Assembly: GCA_029881635.1 (NCBI GenBank)
Contig: JAOUMG010000039.1
Location: 1 to 9,334, forward strand
Reading direction: 5' to 3'
DNA: 9,334 bases
Origin: Paracoccaceae bacterium
Lineage (GTDB): Bacteria > Pseudomonadota > Alphaproteobacteria > Rhodobacterales > Rhodobacteraceae
Below, piece after piece: positions 1-7,591 of this stretch. The notes under the pieces are model-generated. The model worked only from the letters and a program-made list of their open reading frames with translations. It made no database searches and was not told the origin of the DNA. Numbering within the stretch: position 1 is the stretch's first letter; every line of letters starts with the position of its first letter. The position numbers and the translations under genes were made by a program.

Positions 1-965
1 TGCCAGAGCCCGCCAAGCGTCATCGTGGCCATCAGGTTCCGATAGGTCGACCAGCGCCCGCCCCGGTTGCCGCCGAGCGAGATATAAAGATAGTCCCTGA
101 GCCAGGTCGACAGGCTGATGTGCCAGCGCCGCCAGAACTCCTGCGGATTGGCGGCGAAATAAGGTTGGGCGAAGTTTCGCATCAGGCCGAACCCCAGCAT
201 CTTGGCGACGCCGCGGGCGATGTCGGTATAGCCCGAGAAGTCGCAATAGATCTGGATGGCAAAAAACCAGGTCGCCAGAAGGATATCCAGTCGCGACGGG
301 TCGGGGCTGGAATAGATCGCATCCACCGAAGGTGCGAGGCCATCAGCTATAACGATCTTCTTGATCAGCCCCAGAAGGCAGAGAACCGCGCCCCGGCTGA
401 TGTTCTCCCAGCTCATTACCCGGGGCATCTCGATATTGGGCAGCAGGTTCTTCGCCCGCTCGATCGGGCCTGCGACGAGTTGAGGGAAGAAGGCGACGAA
501 CAGCGCGAAATCCAGAAAGTCTCGGGTCGGTTTCAATTCGCGACGGTAGACGTCGATCGTATAGGACAGGGTCTGGAAGGTGTAGAACGAGATGCCGACG
601 GGCAGGACGATCGAGAGGATCAGGGGATCGGCCTCATACCCGATCCCCGCCAGCATCGCCTGGAAACTGTCGATGAAGAAACCGAGATACTTGAACACCG
701 CCAGCATGCCCAGGTTGATGCCGAGCGAGAGCCAGAGCAGGCGTTTGCGCCGCCGCTCGTCTTCGGTGCCCGCAAGGGCAAGGCCAACGAGGTAATCCAC
801 GAATGTCGAGAGCAGGATGAGGCTCAGGAAGCGCCAGTCCCAGGCGGCGTAGAACACATAGGATGCGACCAGCAGCATCCGGTTCTGGGCTTTGTGCGGC
901 AGGACCAGATAGGCTGCCATCACAATGGCAAAGAAGGCCCAGAAGGTCAGCTCCGAGAACAACAT
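1..965 (-). CDS. MBOAT family O-acyltransferase (AlgI/PatA-like), C-terminus beyond window
   Basis: Integral membrane O-acyltransferase of the type that passes acetyl groups across the inner membrane onto exported polysaccharide. The frame is open from an ATG at 965 to the window edge (321 complete codons; AlgI-like proteins usually have about 470-520 residues). It starts MLFSELTFWAFF, followed by several hydrophobic segments. The family signature is very clear: CDFSGYTDIARG at about residues 241-252, then NPQEFWRRWHISLSTWLRDY, with the first conserved His at residue 282. The window ends in GGLW followed by a codon starting CA, just where the second, catalytic His of the WHGA motif is expected. 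An in-frame GTG at 995 is possible, but the ATG matches family N-termini better; only a weak GAGG lies upstream. It is downstream of, and probably co-transcribed with, the glycosyltransferase at 1059-2192. In AlgI-type systems an AlgJ/AlgX/SGNH partner completes transfer; none is visible here. The acyl acceptor is unknown. Confidence 0.93.
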   Translation of the reverse strand, partial: MLFSELTFWAFFAIVMAAYLVLPHKAQNRMLLVASYVFYAAWDWRFLSLILLSTFVDYLVGLALAGTEDERRRKRLLWLSLGINLGMLAVFKYLGFFIDSFQAMLAGIGYEADPLILSIVLPVGISFYTFQTLSYTIDVYRRELKPTRDFLDFALFVAFFPQLVAGPIERAKNLLPNIEMPRVMSWENISRGAVLCLLGLIKKIVIADGLAPSVDAIYSSPDPSRLDILLATWFFAIQIYCDFSGYTDIARGVAKMLGFGLMRNFAQPYFAANPQEFWRRWHISLSTWLRDYLYISLGGNRGGRWSTYRNLMATMTLGGLW

Positions 966-1047
966 CGACTGAATACGCCTCGCGCCACCGATCACACCGG
1001 AGTGCGGTTAACACACTCGAAGCGGGCCCGCCGATGATTCAGATAAA

Positions 1048-1054
1048 CTCCTTT
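1048..1054 (-). promoter_or_regulatory. Orphan Shine-Dalgarno-like AAAGGAG in the spacer between the two leftmost genes
   Basis: Minus-strand AAAGGAG follows the stop of the upstream glycosyltransferase by a few bases. No ATG, GTG or TTG lies at a usable distance; the nearest near-cognate codon is CTG at 1042-1040, which would open only about 16 codons. It is not in frame with the MBOAT start at 965. It may be chance, a relic start or a tiny coupled leader. Confidence 0.2.
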
Positions 1055-1058
1055 GAAA

Positions 1059-2192
1059 TCAAGCTTGGACTGCGGCTTTCAGGACGCGTTCGAAGCGGCT
1101 TGGAACCCGAAGGGCCTGGCGGGCCAGGGTCTCGACCCGTTCCGCCCATTTGTCCCAGGTCATCTGTCCGGCCCGGTCGAAGGCGGCATCCGAAAGCATC
1201 GTGTAGGCATCGGCATCCCCGGTCACCCGCTTGATCTCCTCGGCCCAGTCGGCGGGCGAGGCAAAGGCGGGCAGCAACGCACCCATGCCCGGCCTGACAA
1301 GCGACCGAACGCCGCCGGTTTCGCTGGCGATCACCGGCGTACCATGGGCCATTGCTTCGGCCACCACCATGGGTGTGCAATCGGCGCGCGAGGGCAGAAG
1401 CAGCAGATGCGCCTGCATGTACAGACAGGCCAGACGGTCGGCGTCCCGGGGGCGGTTCTTGTTCAGGAACCCCTCGCTGGTGATCGCGGGATGGTCGCGG
1501 TGCCGCTCGGGGCAGCGCCCGACGACGGTCAGATGCGCGTCCCAATCCATCGCGCGCAACCGGTCCAGCGTCGCCACGGCGATGTCGCCGCCCTTGCGCT
1601 CCCAGTCGAGGCCGACAAACAGAAGATTGAGCCGGTTTAGAGACGGTTTCCTGGGATTTGTCACCGGTAGATGGTCGAAGTTCACGCCGAAGGGTACGAC
1701 ATCGGGCCGAAGATCCGGCAAGGCCAGATCCCCGGGCGCGCGCGCCGCGATCTCGGACGATGAATAGATGGTCCGTACTGCTCCCTCGGCGACCCGCGTT
1801 TCGGCGGCATCTGCCCCCGCCTCGATCCGCCAACCATAGGCATCGCGCAGGAAGCCGGGGGTTGCATCGGTGACATGTAACACAGGACAGTCCGGATGGT
1901 CCCGGATCATGCCGTCCAGAAGTCCGGTCGCGACCATGCCGACCACCGCATCCAGCCTCCCGGGGGCAATCCGGCTTTTGTCGATGGCCGGTGCACGCGC
2001 GCCAAGCACGCGCGACAGAGGCCCCGGCGGACGGTGGCCAAGAATCGTCAGAGCCACTCTCGGCCGACGCTCCAACGCGCGGGCCGCGAAGAAGGCGGTT
2101 CCGGAGAAGGCGCGCCGGTCATAGGGGTTGTGGGGAGAGAGAAACCCGAGCGACAAGGGCGGTTCGGCGGGTGAAAGCGGATGGATGGACAT
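1059..2192 (-). CDS. GT-B fold glycosyltransferase, GT4/GT1-like
   Basis: Cytoplasmic or membrane-associated retaining glycosyltransferase that would move a sugar from a nucleotide donor to a growing lipid-linked glycan. It has 377 residues, normal for the family. The N-terminal Rossmann half begins LSLGFLSPHNPYDRRAFSGT (residues 13-32), matching the acceptor-side glycine loop. The C-terminal donor half has LLFVGLDWERKGGDIA (190-205), with Arg199 and Lys200 where nucleotide-diphosphate contacts are expected. It then has LLLLPSRADCTPMVVAEAMA (263-282), followed by HGTPVIASETGGV. The EX7E motif appears as Asp271-x7-Glu279, so the first Glu is Asp, a tolerated variant. The ATG at 2192 is chosen because beta-1 starts about 13 residues later; only a distant GAGG precedes it. 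The gene is 93 bp upstream of the MBOAT gene on the same strand and divergent from the spike-base gene. Donor and acceptor sugars cannot be told from sequence. Confidence 0.92.
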   Translation of the reverse strand: MSIHPLSPAEPPLSLGFLSPHNPYDRRAFSGTAFFAARALERRPRVALTILGHRPPGPLSRVLGARAPAIDKSRIAPGRLDAVVGMVATGLLDGMIRDHPDCPVLHVTDATPGFLRDAYGWRIEAGADAAETRVAEGAVRTIYSSSEIAARAPGDLALPDLRPDVVPFGVNFDHLPVTNPRKPSLNRLNLLFVGLDWERKGGDIAVATLDRLRAMDWDAHLTVVGRCPERHRDHPAITSEGFLNKNRPRDADRLACLYMQAHLLLLPSRADCTPMVVAEAMAHGTPVIASETGGVRSLVRPGMGALLPAFASPADWAEEIKRVTGDADAYTMLSDAAFDRAGQMTWDKWAERVETLARQALRVPSRFERVLKAAVQA

Positions 2193-2390
2193 GAGACGTG
2201 CAAACCTCGCGACGGTTACGTGCCCGGTCAGCCCCGGACCTGCGTCTCACCCCGGGCGGATATACCTCTTCTTGGTTATCCAATTATTAAGACCGTTGCG
2301 TTCCTGCGGCAGGGCGCGGGCGCTCAGTTGACCGGCTGATAGGCAGTCGGCCCGATAAACCGGTGCGGATTTCGCTATCAGGAGATACCC
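2193..2390. other. Divergent intergenic region with an AT-rich core
   Basis: This 198-bp region separates the minus-strand glycosyltransferase from the plus-strand spike-base gene, so it should hold promoters in both directions. Most of it is GC-rich, but 2261-2292 is a clear AT-rich pocket with TTGGTTATCCAA (dyad TTGG/CCAA) and ATTATTAA. No convincing -35/-10 pair with standard spacing was found. A Shine-Dalgarno AGGAG at 2380-2384 sits 6 bases before the ATG at 2391 and fixes the start of the plus-strand gene. Confidence 0.5.
2276..2291 (-). promoter_or_regulatory. Degenerate CtrA-like site
   Basis: On the minus strand the core reads TTAA, seven bases, then ATAAC, one mismatch from the CtrA consensus TTAA-N7-TTAAC. 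It lies about 85-100 bp upstream of the glycosyltransferase start at 2192 and at a similar distance from the spike-base gene. It falls in the AT-rich pocket, so chance is a serious alternative; it gains some weight from the better site at 8703-8721. Confidence 0.25.
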
Positions 2391-2651
2391 ATGCAGAATG
2401 CCTTCGGAGACCGCCATCGCCGTCCGACCGACCCGCCGGTCACCGCTTTCGACATCACACCGAGTGATTCCGCCGATCTGCCCCACGTGACCACGTCGCT
2501 GAACGTGGCGACGCCGGGCAAGGTGCGGGTCACCACCCTTGACGGTTCGGTGACCGATCTGTCGGTCTATCCGGGTCATGCCTTTCCGGTTCGTGCCCGC
2601 CGTGTCTGGCTAACCGGCACCACGGCCACGGGGTTGCGCGGCTTGCTTTGA
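2391..2651 (+). CDS. Spike base protein, RcGTA Rcc01079-like family
   Basis: Small 86-residue beta-rich protein with no signal peptide, membrane segment or cysteine. The layout matches my memory of the GTA spike base protein family named after R. capsulatus Rcc01079: a disordered head (residues 1-18), FDITPSDSADL (20-30), two beta-hairpin stretches (TSLNVATPGKVRVTTLDG), then the hallmark FPVRARRVWLTGTTATGL (65-82). In RcGTA this protein forms the base on the capsid from which a spike fibre (Rcc01080) projects to contact the recipient's capsule. The ATG at 2391 is well supported by AGGAG six bases upstream. No GTA or phage structural gene is next to it; instead it sits between two glycosyltransferases. 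It may therefore be a detached GTA/prophage spike gene, or a relative used as a base for the beta-rich proteins at 3949-7824. Family assignment is fairly firm; role in this setting is inferred. Confidence 0.75.
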   Translation: MQNAFGDRHRRPTDPPVTAFDITPSDSADLPHVTTSLNVATPGKVRVTTLDGSVTDLSVYPGHAFPVRARRVWLTGTTATGLRGLL

Positions 2652-3005
2652 GGCGGCTCCCGGGGCAGTCCGAAACAAGCATCTCTTCCCGTCGCCTTGC
2701 CGCAATATCGCGTGAGCGGTGGGAAGCGATTCAATCCCTCCCTGAACGGCTCTGGCAGCTGGATCCCCGGGTGCCGGTCCCGGGCGAGAAACGGACCCCA
2801 CGGAGTCCCGCAAGCGTGAAACTCGCGGCCCTGCTCGTCATCAGGTCCTCCCGCCCAATTGCACTTTCCAAGGTGGATTGAGGCGGATCGTGATGCAACA
2901 CTGCGTCAGTCACCAGAGTTTGTGCCTTAGAAACAACGTAGCATTGGCATAAGCGGCCGCTAGATGTACGTCGTGTTCGGTGTTCGGCCAGTGACGCAGG
3001 AGCCC
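2652..3005. other. Gene-poor spacer of 354 bp, no convincing gene
   Basis: Between the spike-base stop and the GT2 start there is more sequence than needed for regulation. A TTG-started frame (2648-2881) and short minus-strand frames exist, but none has a ribosome site or recognisable composition. Two self-complementary CCCGGG hexamers around 2766-2784 could pair into a GC-rich hairpin, but no T-run follows, so I do not call a terminator. The last 100 bases are less GC-rich and probably hold the promoter for the GT2 gene, though no clear -35/-10 pair stands out. No tRNA, inverted terminal repeat or transposase remnant was seen. Confidence 0.45.
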
Positions 3006-3932
3006 ATGTCCACCCCCCCTTTCATCATCGTTTCACCGTGCCGAAACGAGGCGCGGTACATGCGACGCACGCTCGACAGCATGGTGGCGCAGACCCGGAA
3101 GCCCACCCTTTGGGTGATCGTCGACGATGGCTCGACCGATGAAACGCCCAGGATCCTTGCCGAGTATGCCGGGATGCACGACTGGATTCACGTCGTACCC
3201 AAGCCCGATCGAGGCCACCGCGCCGTCGGGCCGGGGGTCATCGAGGCCTTCTATGCTGGTCTCGAGACGGTGCGTGCGGAGGATTACGACTATCTGGGCA
3301 AGCTGGACCTCGATCTGGACCTGCCGCCCAGATACTTCGAGATCCTGATTCAGCGGATGGAAGACGACCCCCGGATCGGCACGTGTTCCGGGAAGCCTTA
3401 CGTCAAGCGGGGCGCTGAACTGGTTTCGGAAAAGAAAAGCGATGACATGTCGGTCGGCATGACCAAGCTCTGGCGGCGGACCTGTTTCGAGGCGATCGGA
3501 GGTCTCGTGCGCGAAGTCATGTGGGACGCGATCGATTGCCATAAGGCGCGTCAACTGGGGTGGCGGGCAATCTCATGGGACGAACCCGAGTTGCGCTTCG
3601 AGCATCTGCGCCCCATGGGGTCGTCCCAGACCTCGATCTACACTGGCAAGCGGCGGCATGGTTTCGGTCAGTACTTCATGGGGACCGATCCTCTGTATTT
3701 TGCCGCAACCGCGATTTACCGCTCGATGGAGCCACCGGTCATTCTGGGCGGGGTGTCGATGCTTCAGGGATATTTCGGTGCCATGCTGAAGGGTGAACGG
3801 CGGTTCGACGATCCGGAGCTCCGCACCTTTATCCGGGCTTATCAGCGTCGCACACTTCGAGTGGGGCGCGCGCGCGCCATGGCCGAGGTCGAGGCCGAAC
3901 GCGCGCATCTGTTTCATGGCCTGACGGCCTGA
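3006..3932 (+). CDS. Family 2 glycosyltransferase (GT-A fold), exopolysaccharide type
   Basis: Inverting glycosyltransferase of about 308 residues, acting at the cytoplasmic face on lipid-linked glycan precursors. Numbering from the ATG at 3006, the GT-A opening FIIVSPCRNEARYMRRTLDS (6-25) is followed by the nucleotide-binding VIVDDGSTDET (37-47, Asp40/Asp41) and KLDLDLDLPP (99-108), where Asp101/103/105 supply the metal-binding DxD. The second half has LWRRTCFEAIGGLVREVMWD and then LRPMGSSQTSIYTGKRRHGFGQ in pieces typical of bacterial EPS glycosyltransferases. No multi-spanning membrane domain is present, so it is not a processive synthase. An ATG at 2964 would add 14 residues, but it follows a stop directly and has no ribosome site, whereas AGGAG at 2998-3002 precedes 3006, though with only three bases between. 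The gene ends 16 bp from the convergent beta-helix gene. Sugar specificity is unknown. Confidence 0.92.
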   Translation: MSTPPFIIVSPCRNEARYMRRTLDSMVAQTRKPTLWVIVDDGSTDETPRILAEYAGMHDWIHVVPKPDRGHRAVGPGVIEAFYAGLETVRAEDYDYLGKLDLDLDLPPRYFEILIQRMEDDPRIGTCSGKPYVKRGAELVSEKKSDDMSVGMTKLWRRTCFEAIGGLVREVMWDAIDCHKARQLGWRAISWDEPELRFEHLRPMGSSQTSIYTGKRRHGFGQYFMGTDPLYFAATAIYRSMEPPVILGGVSMLQGYFGAMLKGERRFDDPELRTFIRAYQRRTLRVGRARAMAEVEAERAHLFHGLTA

Positions 3933-3948
3933 CGCGCGTCGGCTTTGT

Positions 3949-6162
3949 TCAGAGGTTGAGCGCGCCGGCCGTCGGCGTCACACGTTCGGCTTCCTCGAAA
4001 TCGTCGAAGGGCATGACGCCGAGGCCGCCACCGATGGCCGAAAGCGGCCTTGGCAGAGGTAATGCGGGTGGGCTTTGATACGTCGTCGGAATACTCGATT
4101 TTTGCGATTTCCGGTCCAGTTTCAACGCCCAGGTAACGCCGCTATTCCAAGTGGCACCCGACAGATTGGTGATGCGGATACCCGAGGTTTCGTAACCGAC
4201 CGCGATCTGGCCCCGGCTGGCGTGAAAGAAGCCCACTCCCGACAATTGTATCTGATGGCGATTGTCGGTTGCCGGGAGCGCCAGCCAGTAGGCCTGGCCG
4301 GTGCCTGCCGGATAGGGCAGCGTGAAGCTGCCATTATTCGGAACGCTGGCGCCCAGCGTTCCGTTTTCCTGCCCGAACTCGTTGAACAGAATACCCTTGT
4401 AGCGCGGCGAGACGCCTGGAATGTCGGTGCTCAGGTCCATGGCCGCTCCAGCTGTCACCGAATTGTTCAGGTTCGGTCCGTGCGAAATGTTGTTTTCGAC
4501 GGTCTTGTCGGTGAAGCCCTCGGAATCGGCGAACTCAGTCCAGACATGCCCTGGATCGTTGGCCGGGCTTTGCAGGTTCAGGAAGGTATTGCCGTAGACA
4601 CGCACGGGCGCGTCTTCATTTCCGTCCGGGCCAATCTGGCCTGTCATATAGATGGATCCGTTCCAGGTATTCGGTTTGTATCCCGGAACGTCAGGCATCA
4701 CGCCGATGACATTGCGCACGGTCAACCCGCCGTATTCTGCATAGATGAAGGATCGGAAGTTCATCGCGGTGCCAATCAACAGAACCCGGTCGATCAACAT
4801 GTTTCCCGGCTGTTCAGGCGTGCCGCCGTTGTTGCCAGAAATAGTGATCTGATCGCTGCCGCCCTCACAGACGACACGCTCGATTATGAAACTCTTGTCG
4901 ATCGCCCCATCGGTATTCATGCGCATGCAGGGCTGGTCGGTTTTATCGAACCACCCGCAGCGTGAGAACATGTCGCAACAGGCCACATACATATGGTCCA
5001 GATGGCCATAGCGCATCGGTCCGTGCTGGTTGTAGAAACTGTTCGTGCCCTCACCGTTCGGCGGACCGTTGCCGGCATCCACGTGCTGCTGGATCCTGCA
5101 GCCAAGCATGGCGACGAATGCCGCTGCGCCGGTCTGGTAGAAGATGCCCATATTCTGCCAATCCGTCACGACACAGTCAGCGAACCCCATAAACGAGGAC
5201 ACCTCTCCCGGTGTGCCATGGATCAGGTCGAAGCCGCTGAAATCGCACCGGCTGACGGTGAAATGCGTGCTGCGGTCGTTACTCCAGAACTGGAAGGGCG
5301 AGTAGGTCTGCTTCCCGGTCTCGCTGACAGGATCCCAGTCGCCGCGAAACTGCAGGTTGTCGAAGGTGCACCATTCGGTGGTGTGATCGGCATTATAGGT
5401 CTCGAATATCGGTCCGGAATCGAGGCCGTGGAGGATGGGCTTCGCACCAGCGCCCCAGGTGCCGACATGGTTCATGTAGTCGCCCGCCCCGGTGAATTGC
5501 AGGCGCTGAACTTCAGTCCGGAGATATTCCTGCCCGCGTTTGAACAGGATGCGCAACGGCCCCGATGCGTTGCCGATGGCACTGGCGAGTTGCGAGAAAC
5601 TCGTCGCCCGCTGGCAACTCGGCTTCTCACCCGCCCAGGTTTCGCCGGGATCGTTCGAATAGCAGACCGTCTGCACGCCGGGAAACACCGAATCTGGGTT
5701 CGAGACGACAATCGTCGTCGAAGCGGTGCCGGTCGTGCCCGAACTATCGACCGCCCAGAGATCGATCACATAGGTGCCGGGGTCGGAGAAATGGAACGCG
5801 ATCTTCTTGCCATAGGCCACATTCGGGTTGTTCCAGCCCGTGACCATGTTCTGCGGTGCGCTGTAGGGTGCCAGCGGCTGGCCGTTGATGGTCCAGATGA
5901 AGGTGATCTCGTGAAACGACGGATCATAGACCGCCCCGGGTCCCGGGCCGCCGGAGACATCAAATCCAGCGATATCGATGGCTTCGAATCCCAGAACGAT
6001 CGGGGCCACCAGAATGCTGGGCGCAATGGTCTGAATATTCAGGGTACCCACGCTTCCTTGCCCCCACATAGACACGGAACCCGAAGACGAATTCCCGTTC
6101 TGCGTAGCCAAGAGTGCCACCGACGCCCCTTGGGCGAAACCCCTGAATGAAAGCGTAACCAT
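3949..6162 (-). CDS. PKD-like plus right-handed beta-helix protein, possible polysaccharide-binding spike or lyase
   Basis: A 737-residue beta-rich protein. Residues 1-60 are Gly/Ser-rich. Residues about 80-155 resemble a PKD/Ig-like domain (ITFIWTINGQPL, then DPGTYVIDLWAVDSSG). Residues about 165-575 have the irregular short-strand pattern of a right-handed beta-helix (CTFDNLQFRG, FTVSRCDFSGF, MLIDRVLLIG, LTVRNVIGV, VRVYGNTFLNL), the fold of pectate lyases and phage tailspikes. Residues about 605-685 form a separate beta-rich domain (ITNLSGATWNSGVTWALKL), followed by a Pro-rich tail. All 11 cysteines fall between 167 and 432. No cleavable signal peptide, RTX repeat or transmembrane segment is visible. 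The ATG follows the preceding gene's stop by one base (TGAAATG), so translation is probably coupled. It could be a glycan depolymerase, a glycan-binding spike or an EPS-associated surface protein; catalytic residues cannot be assigned from sequence alone. Confidence 0.82.
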   Translation of the reverse strand: MVTLSFRGFAQGASVALLATQNGNSSSGSVSMWGQGSVGTLNIQTIAPSILVAPIVLGFEAIDIAGFDVSGGPGPGAVYDPSFHEITFIWTINGQPLAPYSAPQNMVTGWNNPNVAYGKKIAFHFSDPGTYVIDLWAVDSSGTTGTASTTIVVSNPDSVFPGVQTVCYSNDPGETWAGEKPSCQRATSFSQLASAIGNASGPLRILFKRGQEYLRTEVQRLQFTGAGDYMNHVGTWGAGAKPILHGLDSGPIFETYNADHTTEWCTFDNLQFRGDWDPVSETGKQTYSPFQFWSNDRSTHFTVSRCDFSGFDLIHGTPGEVSSFMGFADCVVTDWQNMGIFYQTGAAAFVAMLGCRIQQHVDAGNGPPNGEGTNSFYNQHGPMRYGHLDHMYVACCDMFSRCGWFDKTDQPCMRMNTDGAIDKSFIIERVVCEGGSDQITISGNNGGTPEQPGNMLIDRVLLIGTAMNFRSFIYAEYGGLTVRNVIGVMPDVPGYKPNTWNGSIYMTGQIGPDGNEDAPVRVYGNTFLNLQSPANDPGHVWTEFADSEGFTDKTVENNISHGPNLNNSVTAGAAMDLSTDIPGVSPRYKGILFNEFGQENGTLGASVPNNGSFTLPYPAGTGQAYWLALPATDNRHQIQLSGVGFFHASRGQIAVGYETSGIRITNLSGATWNSGVTWALKLDRKSQKSSIPTTYQSPPALPLPRPLSAIGGGLGVMPFDDFEEAERVTPTAGALNL

Positions 6163-6163
6163 T

Positions 6164-7591
6164 TCAGGTCAGTCCCCATTTTGCTGCCAGATAGGCATGG
6201 TGATCGGTCCGGTTCGTGATGTCTCCCGTAACGATCACTTCGGCCACGGCGCCATCGACCCAGGCATTCTTCGAGCGGTTCGTCATCACATGGAGGGCGG
6301 CAGTCGCATCGATGGCCGTGCCATAGGCCATAGTGGCGCGCGAGACGTTCGCGACAAAGATCTCGGCCATCGCCGCGCCTGTCCGGTCGAAGACCGCCGA
6401 TAGGATCAGCGCACCGGCAAATGGCCCTCCCGTCAGCGAAACCGGGCTGCCGATACCGGCGGCGTTCAACCGGCCGTCGAATTGCGCGGCATTCTCGGCA
6501 TCAATCTGAAAGTCGTTGGTGGCCTCAAGCGCCAGAACCGCTTCGAAGGCGTTTGCGGTGCTGTCAACGGCAAGCGCCAAGTGGAATGCAATATCGCCTG
6601 TGGCGGGGAAGCTCCGGGCGGTTGCTTCGAGGAAATCCGAACTGCCGTTGAAATCCAGCACGTTCAAACCGTTCAGGCTGCGGGTGCCGGTCTGAGGCTG
6701 CCAGGCGATATTGTTCTGGATGAGGGCTGGTCCACCGGCCTTGTCGGCCCATATGCTCACTTCACCCGAAGCTTCCGTGATTGTCGTGCCATCTGCCGCA
6801 TCCCACCAACCAACGAGCATGGGATCGTCGCCTGGCGTGAAGAACTGGCCAACGCTTGCACTTGTGGCGTCACGTTGTCCGAAAATATCGGTCTGGGTCT
6901 CGCGCACCGACAGGCCGGGTCCGACATTGCCGGATTGCACTGTATAGCTCGGTCCGGTCGCTCCCGGAATGTCCGCGCCACCCAGGCGCCACTGTAGGCT
7001 CTGAACCGGCATGTCTAGCGCATCGTGCACCCAAAGCCCGCTCTCTACGGTCAGGACCTGGCCCTGTGCCACCGCGCCACTTATTGCGGGCGCGACGAGA
7101 TTGACCGGACCACCTGCGAGGTCGCCGGGATCAATCGAATAGGTCCCGGCAAACTTCGCGGGAGATGTCACGGTGATGTCCAGAAGCCCGGCTTCTGCAT
7201 GGATCACCAGTGTGCTGTTCGGCAGGGTTTCGACCGAAAGCTGAGGCTCGGCGATAGTGACATTGACCTGTCCGCTGCGCTGCTGGCCGAGGTCGTCAGC
7301 GATCGTATAGACCACCGTGTCGAACCCGCTGATGCCTGCAGGCGGCGTATAGGTCACCGTGTCATCGGCTTCGGCCACGGCCGTGCCAAGCGCCGCCGTG
7401 GCCGAAATCAGTGTCAAAAGCGCACCCTCGGGATCGAAGTCATTGACCAGCACGTCGATACTCACCGGTCCGCTGTCCTTCAGCACGCTCAGCACATCAT
7501 CAATCGCCACTGGAAGCTTGTTCCCGCTCGACAACTGCTCTGCCGGGGCTGGCCCGAGCCAGAGATTATGCGGATCGAAGATGGTTCTCAT
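6164..7591 (-). CDS. Multidomain Ig-like/LamG-like (concanavalin-type) carbohydrate-binding protein
   Basis: A 475-residue acidic protein with no cysteine, built of tandem beta-sandwich modules. Residues about 27-113 form a cadherin/Big_9-like repeat (SIDVLVNDFDPEGALLTL, then VTYTPPAGISGFDTVVYTIA). Residues about 165-250 form a second Ig-like domain (PAISGAVAQGQVLTVESGLW, QWRLGGADIPGATGPSY). Residues about 258-475 look like a LamG/concanavalin-type lectin domain (LVGWWDAADGTTI, VLDFNGSSDFLEA, ending YLAAKWGLT). The N-terminus has no signal peptide. The ATG at 7591 overlaps the stop of the 77-residue gene by one base (TGATG) and has GAGG seven bases upstream. It sits one base before the beta-helix gene, so the three proteins are probably made together. 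A glycan-binding adhesin or spike-fibre role is inferred from the folds and neighbouring polysaccharide genes; enzymatic activity is not suggested. Confidence 0.82.
   Translation of the reverse strand: MRTIFDPHNLWLGPAPAEQLSSGNKLPVAIDDVLSVLKDSGPVSIDVLVNDFDPEGALLTLISATAALGTAVAEADDTVTYTPPAGISGFDTVVYTIADDLGQQRSGQVNVTIAEPQLSVETLPNSTLVIHAEAGLLDITVTSPAKFAGTYSIDPGDLAGGPVNLVAPAISGAVAQGQVLTVESGLWVHDALDMPVQSLQWRLGGADIPGATGPSYTVQSGNVGPGLSVRETQTDIFGQRDATSASVGQFFTPGDDPMLVGWWDAADGTTITEASGEVSIWADKAGGPALIQNNIAWQPQTGTRSLNGLNVLDFNGSSDFLEATARSFPATGDIAFHLALAVDSTANAFEAVLALEATNDFQIDAENAAQFDGRLNAAGIGSPVSLTGGPFAGALILSAVFDRTGAAMAEIFVANVSRATMAYGTAIDATAALHVMTNRSKNAWVDGAVAEVIVTGDITNRTDHHAYLAAKWGLT

Noticed and set aside
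1005..1013. GTTAAC with TTAACCGC upstream of the MBOAT start as a CtrA half-site
   Set aside because: There is no second TTAA at seven bases in either orientation, and the gene is probably read through from the upstream glycosyltransferase.
120..1037. Long plus-strand open frame of about 305 codons
   Set aside because: It is antisense to the MBOAT gene, whose product matches conserved family motifs; the plus-strand product is Arg/Gly/Glu-rich with no recognisable domain, as expected of a GC-rich shadow frame.
2766..2784. Paired CCCGGG hexamers as a terminator after the spike-base gene
   Set aside because: Each hexamer is itself palindromic, the pairing is ambiguous, no T-run follows, and it is over 100 bp past the stop.
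2648..2881. TTG-started 77-codon plus-strand frame overlapping the spike-base stop
   Set aside because: No ribosome site, Arg/Ser/Pro-rich composition and no recognisable pattern; more likely noncoding.
4993..6150. Plus-strand open frame of about 385 codons, and another at 4075-4965
   Set aside because: Both lie antisense to the beta-helix gene. The minus-strand product has coherent domains and a coupled start; the antisense products show biased shadow-frame composition and no motifs.
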